DNA of 64,000 nt from Hyalangium gracile (GTDB lineage Bacteria > Myxococcota > Myxococcia > Myxococcales > Myxococcaceae). The stretch spans positions 1 through 64,000 of the forward strand of contig NZ_JAHXBG010000008.1 of assembly GCF_020103725.1 (NCBI RefSeq), in the 5' to 3' direction. A program made the translations under genes and the position numbers. Below are positions 59,639 through 64,000 of the stretch, piece after piece. A model generated the notes under the pieces. The model saw nothing but the letters and a program-made list of their open reading frames with translations, was not told where the DNA came from and did no database searches. Position 1 is the stretch's first letter, and every line of letters begins with the position of its first letter.

Positions 59639-60310
59639 TCAGGACTTCTTCTGCTTCTCCAGCTCGTCGAGCTTCTTCTCCAGCTCCTCGAGCCGCTGCG
59701 TCAGCGTCGCCATGTCGCGGCCGAGCGCCGGCAGGTTGCCCGTCAGCCCCTCGACGACGTGCTTGACGCGCTCGTCGATCTTCCGCTGCCACTCCTCGAA
59801 GGCGCGCTGGCTGGCCTTGAGCAGCTCCGCGGGGTTGATGCCCGGGCCGCCCGCCGCGGGCGCCTCCGCCTCCGGCTCCTGCTGCGCCGGCTGGCCCTCC
59901 TCGGGCGCCCTGGCCTCGTCGCCGCGCTTCTCGTCGCGCCGCAGCAGCTTGTCCAGGCGGCTCTCGGCCTCCTCCCGGATGGAGGCCACGCGCGGCGTGA
60001 CCTCCTTCTGGATGAAGCCCGAGATGGACTCGCCCGGGTGGCGGATGATCTCCCGCAGCACCGCCAGCGGCATCTGGTTCTTCTTCTTCTCTTCCTCGAA
60101 GATGATCTGGGCCAGCGTCACGGAGGTGAGATCCTCCTTGGTCCGATTGTCGACAATCCGGACCTCGACGCCTTCCTTGATCATCGCGGCGATCTCATCC
60201 AGCGTGACGTACCGGCTCTCCACGGTGTCGTAGAGCTTCCGGTTGGTGTAGCGCTTGATGACCTTGGGCTCCTTGTTGCTTGGAGCGCTTGCCTGCTCTG
60301 CTTCGCTCAT
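59639..60310 (-). CDS. phaR: PhaR-type polyhydroxyalkanoate synthesis regulator
   Basis: 223 residues from ATG 60310. The N-terminal PHB-accumulation domain is clear: VIKRYTNRKLYDTVESRYVT, then LDEIAAMIKEGVEVRIVDN and TSVTLAQIIFEEEKKKNQ. In PHB producers PhaR binds both polymer granules and DNA and represses phasin genes. The C-terminal half is acidic/Pro-rich then a coiled coil (ATLTQRLEELEKKLDELEKQ). Because no PHA synthase lies here, in this organism it may act as a general regulator or granule protein. Convergent with ParA. Confidence 0.85.
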   Translation of the reverse strand: MSEAEQASAPSNKEPKVIKRYTNRKLYDTVESRYVTLDEIAAMIKEGVEVRIVDNRTKEDLTSVTLAQIIFEEEKKKNQMPLAVLREIIRHPGESISGFIQKEVTPRVASIREEAESRLDKLLRRDEKRGDEARAPEEGQPAQQEPEAEAPAAGGPGINPAELLKASQRAFEEWQRKIDERVKHVVEGLTGNLPALGRDMATLTQRLEELEKKLDELEKQKKS

Positions 60311-60462
60311 GATCGGTTCTTCCTCCGCCCACGTCCGGGGAGCCTTCCGCGTGAAGCCAGGAAACTCCGACCCTGTAGCAAAGGGGGGATGGGGGAGCAA
60401 GCTGGCTCGGTTGCTTGCTCGCGATAGACGGGCCGGCGGCCTATAGTGCCCGACCTGAGCGA

Positions 60463-63249
60463 ATGATCGTCAAGTGCGAGCAGTGCCAGACGCGATTCAA
60501 GATCCCCGATGAGAAGGTGACGGACAAGGGGGTCAAGGTCCGCTGCACCAAATGTAGCCATACCTTCCGCGTGACGCGGGAGTCGGCGGCGTCCGCCCCG
60601 GGAGCGCCTGTTGCGGCCCCCGCTGCGCCCGCTCCGGCCCCCGCCGACGGCGGGTTCGATCCCTTCGAGCGCTTTGGCACCGCCCCCGAGCCTCCCAAGG
60701 GAGTCCACATCACCCGTCCCGGCTTCTTCGCCGAGGGGGTCGAGGCCAGTCGCGCCACGCCACAGGGTGCCGGCGCTCCACCGCCTCCGGCGCCGTGGAA
60801 CTCGGCGGACTCGGGGCTGCAGCAGGAGGTCTTCGAGGAGACCACCCGCGTGATGCCCTTCCAGGTGCCCACGGAGGCGCGGCCCCCCGTGCCCTCCCTG
60901 CCGCCCCTGCCTTTCGACGCTCCCGGTCAGGGTCTGCCCGGACCCGGGGCCGTCTCGTTCCGTCCGTCGGCGCCCGCGGGGGGCGTGCCGGGCGTTCCGA
61001 GCGTGGCTCCCTCCGTCACCCCGGTGGGGGCCCGAGGCCTGCCGACTCCACCCCCGGTGAAGCCCGGGCAGCTCGCCGCGCCGAAGTCGCCGAGTGGGTC
61101 CACTCCGAGGGTGCTGGCGCCTTCCGCGGTGCCCGTGCCCACGGCCGCGGCTCCCGCCGGCGGCGCGCGCCCCGGGCCGAAGACCCTGGCTCCGGCTCCC
61201 GCTCCGGCCCCCGCTCCGGCGGTGCCAGCGGCGGCGGACCTGTTCACGGAGTTCTTCGCCAATCCCGCCGGCGGCGCGGCGCCTCCGATGCCGCTGCCGG
61301 ACCTCCCGCCTCCGGGCCCGTCGCCCGTCAGCGCGGCTCCAGCCCCGGCCCGGCCGGCCCCCTCCGCTCCCGCGTTCGGGCCTCCGGATGACGATCCGTT
61401 CGGCTCGGTGGGCGGCGATCTGAGCGAGCCCGCGCCGGACCTCGGGCCCGCGCCGGAGTTCGATCCCACGGCCATGTTCTCGGATCCGCCGCCCGCGGCT
61501 CCGCCCATGGCGCCGCCCGTGAGCCGGCCGGCGCCCATTCCGGTGGCCACGGCTCCCGCGCCCGTGGGACGGCCGCTGCCCGTGCCTCCGACGTCCGCGG
61601 CGCCTCCCATGGGCAGAGCGCCCGTGGCTCCGACGCCCGCTCCCATGCCAGGCCGGCTGGCTCCCTCGCCCATGGCGGCCCGGCTGGCGCCTTCGGCGAT
61701 GCCTCCTCCGGCCGTTCCGGCGCCCGCGCCCGCGCCCGCGCCCGCGGCCATCCCGGACGATCCGTTCGGCCCGTCCAACGCCGACCTGAGCGCGCCCCAG
61801 AACGAGTTCGGCTTCGATGCCGATCCCGCGCCCGCGCCCATGGCCGCGCCCGCTCCGATGGCGATCCCGGACGATCCGTTCGGCTCGGCGGGGGTGGATC
61901 TCGGCGGGGCGGGGGATGAGCACGCCGCGCCCGCTCCGCAGTTCGCGGCTCCGGCGCCCATGTCGGCAGGGCCCGCGCCCGATGAGTTCGGTCCGAACTT
62001 CGGCTCTCCCGCGCCCCAGGCGCAGGCCTCGCCCCCGCTTCCGGCGAGCTTCACGCCTCCCACCAACATGGACTTCGGCATGCTCGGCGACGAGCATATG
62101 CCGGCGGGGGCGGATCCGTTCGCGGCTCCCGCGGGCGCGCCGGGCATGGCCGATCCGTTCGCGGCTCCCGCGGGCGCGCCGGGCATGGCCGATCCGTTCG
62201 CGGCTCCTGCTGGAGCGCCGGGCTTCGCCGATCCGTTCGCGGCGCAGGCGGCCCAGGCCTCGGGGATCCCGGATCCGTTCGCGGCTCCCGCGGGAGCTCC
62301 TGGCTTCGCCGATCCGTTCGCGGCGCAGGCGGCCCAGGCCTCGGGGATTGCGGATCCGTTCGCCACGGCGGAGCCTGCCTTCTCGCCCACGACGACGGGG
62401 CGGCAGATGCTCGGCAGTGGGAGCCCCTCCGAGGGCTTCCTCACCCAGACCGATACCAGCCACCAGACCATCGGCCCCACCGAGACGGGGCGCCACCGGC
62501 TCGACATTCCGCAGCCCGAGGGCGCCCAGCCGGGTCCGGGCGAGGAGTTCGGTGCGCCCGCGTCCCGCGAGCTGATCGATCTGCCGCAGCAGCCCCAGGA
62601 GGCCGCTGCGCCAGAGGCGAGGCCCGTGCCGACGCTGGCCGCTCCCGCCATTGCCCGCCCCGCGGGCCGTCCGGCGGACATGGGCATCCCCGAGCGGCGC
62701 AAGCCCACCGCGGCCCAGCAGGTGACGGGACAGGTGGCCTACCTGACCATCGCCGCCGGGTTGCTGCTGGCGCTCACGGCCGTCGGTGGCGTGTACCTGA
62801 AGGAGGGCAAGGTGGACGCGGACGCCCTGTCGCCCGCGCACCTGATGGAGCTGCTGACGCCCCGCGACTTCGTCATGCGCAACGTCACCAACGGCCTCTA
62901 TGACACGCGCGGCGGCGGCTCGGTCTTCTATGTCCGCGGCGAGGCGGAGAACCGCAGCTCGAAGCCCGTGAAGGTGAAGGTCCAGGCGGGACTCTTCGAT
63001 GGCGGTCAGCGGGTGAAGTCGGCGGAGGGGCTCGCGGGGGCGATCCCCTCGCCCGAGGAGCTGCACGCCGTCAACAGCCCCGAGGCCGCAACGCAGCTGC
63101 GCACCCGGCTGGACGAGAGCGCCACGGTGGTGGCTCCCGGCGGCAAGGCGCCCTTCTTCATCGTGTTCCAGGAGTACCCCCAGGAGCTCAGCGCGTTCCG
63201 GCTCCGTGTCACCCTGGAGCCGGCTCCCGAGGAGGGGAGCAAGCCGTAG
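60463..63249 (+). CDS. MJ0042 zinc-ribbon / Pro-Ala-rich / DUF3426-like membrane protein
   Basis: 928 residues from ATG 60463. An N-terminal zinc ribbon (MIVKCEQCQTRFKIPDEK; VRCTKCSHTFRVT) with CxxC...CxxC leads into about 700 residues of disordered Pro/Ala-rich sequence. These contain recurring DDPFG motifs (DDDPFGSVGGDLSE; DDPFGPSNADLS; DDPFGSAGVDLGG) and a perfect-to-near-perfect repeat (ADPFAAPAGAPGM and variants, about 545-640). One membrane helix follows at about 758-780 (YLTIAAGLLLALTAVGGVYL), then a C-terminal beta domain (VFYVRGEAENRSSKPVKVKV) of DUF3426 type. The topology puts the ribbon in the cytoplasm and the beta domain in the periplasm. Similar proteins act in motility/polarity machineries (AgmX/GltJ plan), but identity is not claimed. 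Confidence 0.82.
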   Translation: MIVKCEQCQTRFKIPDEKVTDKGVKVRCTKCSHTFRVTRESAASAPGAPVAAPAAPAPAPADGGFDPFERFGTAPEPPKGVHITRPGFFAEGVEASRATPQGAGAPPPPAPWNSADSGLQQEVFEETTRVMPFQVPTEARPPVPSLPPLPFDAPGQGLPGPGAVSFRPSAPAGGVPGVPSVAPSVTPVGARGLPTPPPVKPGQLAAPKSPSGSTPRVLAPSAVPVPTAAAPAGGARPGPKTLAPAPAPAPAPAVPAAADLFTEFFANPAGGAAPPMPLPDLPPPGPSPVSAAPAPARPAPSAPAFGPPDDDPFGSVGGDLSEPAPDLGPAPEFDPTAMFSDPPPAAPPMAPPVSRPAPIPVATAPAPVGRPLPVPPTSAAPPMGRAPVAPTPAPMPGRLAPSPMAARLAPSAMPPPAVPAPAPAPAPAAIPDDPFGPSNADLSAPQNEFGFDADPAPAPMAAPAPMAIPDDPFGSAGVDLGGAGDEHAAPAPQFAAPAPMSAGPAPDEFGPNFGSPAPQAQASPPLPASFTPPTNMDFGMLGDEHMPAGADPFAAPAGAPGMADPFAAPAGAPGMADPFAAPAGAPGFADPFAAQAAQASGIPDPFAAPAGAPGFADPFAAQAAQASGIADPFATAEPAFSPTTTGRQMLGSGSPSEGFLTQTDTSHQTIGPTETGRHRLDIPQPEGAQPGPGEEFGAPASRELIDLPQQPQEAAAPEARPVPTLAAPAIARPAGRPADMGIPERRKPTAAQQVTGQVAYLTIAAGLLLALTAVGGVYLKEGKVDADALSPAHLMELLTPRDFVMRNVTNGLYDTRGGGSVFYVRGEAENRSSKPVKVKVQAGLFDGGQRVKSAEGLAGAIPSPEELHAVNSPEAATQLRTRLDESATVVAPGGKAPFFIVFQEYPQELSAFRLRVTLEPAPEEGSKP
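62104..62367 (+). repeat. In-gene tandem repeats encoding ADPFAAPAGAPG-type units
   Basis: Seven DPFA units about 12-19 residues apart: three nearly identical 39-bp units (gcggatccgttcgcggctcc...), then alternating longer units with AQAAQASGI. They lie in the disordered linker of the zinc-ribbon membrane protein. Near-identical DNA implies recent expansion by slippage. Confidence 0.85.
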
Positions 63250-63262
63250 GGAAGCAGCGGCC

Positions 63263-64000
63263 ATGCCCACCCAGGAACAGGCCCGGAACCTCGCGCTGCG
63301 GCTGCACGGCCTGGGCGGCGGCAGCGAGATCCTCCGCAAGGCGGCGGCGCGCGAGCTGGCGCGGTTCGATCCGCTCGACGCCAACGAGCTGATCAGCCAC
63401 CTCATCTCCCTGGCCCGCCTGGGCTGGGAGCCCGCGACGCACGTGCTCTCGGCCTTCGTGGCCGCCCTGGGCATGGAGGCGCAGCAGATCCCCTACGCGG
63501 ACGAGCTGCGGCGGCTGGCGCAGATCCAGTCGCTGCCCACGGTGGCGGACCTCTTCGCCCAGGGCCCCGCCCGCCAGGAGCTGGATGCGGGCGCGGCGGC
63601 CAAGGCGGACGCGCGCCTCTTCACCCAGTCGCTGGGGCACCTGAAGCAGCAGGCGCGCCTCACGAGGGATCCGGACGTGCTGTCCCGGCTCGCCACGGCG
63701 AGCAACCCGTCGGTGGTGCGCAACGCGCTGCTCAACCCCCGCCTCACCGAGCCGCTCGTGGTGCGCATGGCCGCGCGCCGCCCGGCTCGGCCGGAGCCGC
63801 TGGTGGAGATCTGGAAGTCTCCGCGCTGGTCGATGCGCCACTCCGTGCGCCGGGCGCTCGTCTTCAACCCGTACCTGCCGCCCGAGGTGGGGGCGAAGAT
63901 CGTCCCCCTGCTCAACGCCACGGACCTGGCGGAGCTGGCCGCGGACTCCTCCGTGCACCCCTCGCTGCGGGAGCAGGCCGCCCGGCTCCTGGAGCAGGGG
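63263..64000 (+). CDS. Helical repeat protein (HEAT/LRV-like), partial at right edge
   Basis: The ATG at 63263, 13 bp after the previous stop, opens a frame that runs off the window end (246 codons visible). The sequence is helical with repeated units such as DPDVLSRLATASNPSVVRNA, ALLNPRLTEPLVVRMAARRP and HSVRRALVFNPYLPPEVGAK, a leucine-rich-variant or HEAT-like pattern ('xNPxxPxxV...L'). No signal peptide. Close spacing suggests an operon with the zinc-ribbon protein. Function unknown. Confidence 0.78.
   Translation, partial: MPTQEQARNLALRLHGLGGGSEILRKAAARELARFDPLDANELISHLISLARLGWEPATHVLSAFVAALGMEAQQIPYADELRRLAQIQSLPTVADLFAQGPARQELDAGAAAKADARLFTQSLGHLKQQARLTRDPDVLSRLATASNPSVVRNALLNPRLTEPLVVRMAARRPARPEPLVEIWKSPRWSMRHSVRRALVFNPYLPPEVGAKIVPLLNATDLAELAADSSVHPSLREQAARLLEQG

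Noticed and set aside
60307-63474. A 1055-codon minus-strand frame opposite the zinc-ribbon protein
   Set aside because: Arg/Gly/His repeats mirror the Pro/Ala repeats on the other strand; no plausible start site or domain.

Overview
The window looks like chromosomal DNA of a high-GC, non-flagellated predatory delta-proteobacterium, most likely a Cystobacterineae myxobacterium (Archangium / Cystobacter / Stigmatella / Myxococcus relatives). Supporting signs are a DUF2381 protein next to a Ser/Thr kinase, many lipoproteins, a MYXO-CTERM-like surface-protein tail, PilZ and Hanks-type kinase genes, a class III lanthipeptide locus and a geosmin synthase. All family assignments come from reading the translations; no database search was run.

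Layout. 1-6.5 kb is a mobile or decaying zone: kinase/DUF2381 pair, a 22-bp tandem repeat, an excisionase-like plus tyrosine integrase module ending at a tmRNA/tRNA 3'-end fragment, then broken genes (a frameshifted ORF, a GH43 remnant, a lipoprotein remnant) around a SUKH-type gene. 6.5-13.5 kb is a class III lanthipeptide locus: membrane protein, LanKC synthetase, a 41-residue precursor gene and a divergent ABC exporter. 13.6-27.7 kb is a run of 13 tightly packed, mostly overlapping + strand genes for a cell-envelope machine: lipoproteins, two paired CxxC/beta-rich outer-membrane-like proteins, a MotA-like protein, a MotB/OmpA-like protein, and a membrane-anchored protein whose cytoplasmic part resembles flagellar FliG. 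This is the best candidate for an undescribed system: a stator plus a FliG-like rotor without any flagellar gene in sight.

28-39 kb is accessory: a cadherin/PKD-repeat surface lipoprotein, a fascin-like lectin with an agglutinin-type Cys-His-Glu protease domain, LysR/SDR and ArsR/SRPBCC regulator-enzyme pairs with visible operators, TrmO, a Coq4-like protein, and truncated genes marking deletion scars. 38.8-44.4 kb holds geosmin synthase followed by two tandem Family 2B encapsulins (HK97 shell plus cyclic-nucleotide-binding-like domain), so geosmin formation is probably housed in a two-component protein shell. The synthase carries a repeated GLGxSxAR[IL] motif in its linker and tail (candidate shell-targeting peptide), and its upstream region has three near-identical 12-bp palindromes phased at two helical turns.

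44.8-54.9 kb has an SPFH membrane pair, a Cys-rich secreted peptide, signal peptidase I, LysR/DUF2306-like genes, a YopT-like cysteine protease and a membrane kinase with flanking small secreted proteins. 55-64 kb looks like core genome: a TPR lipoprotein, a pair of ArsA/Get3-type ATPases, a small coiled-coil protein, a ParA ATPase, a PhaR-type regulator, a long MJ0042 zinc-ribbon/DUF3426 membrane protein, and a repeat protein that runs off the right edge.
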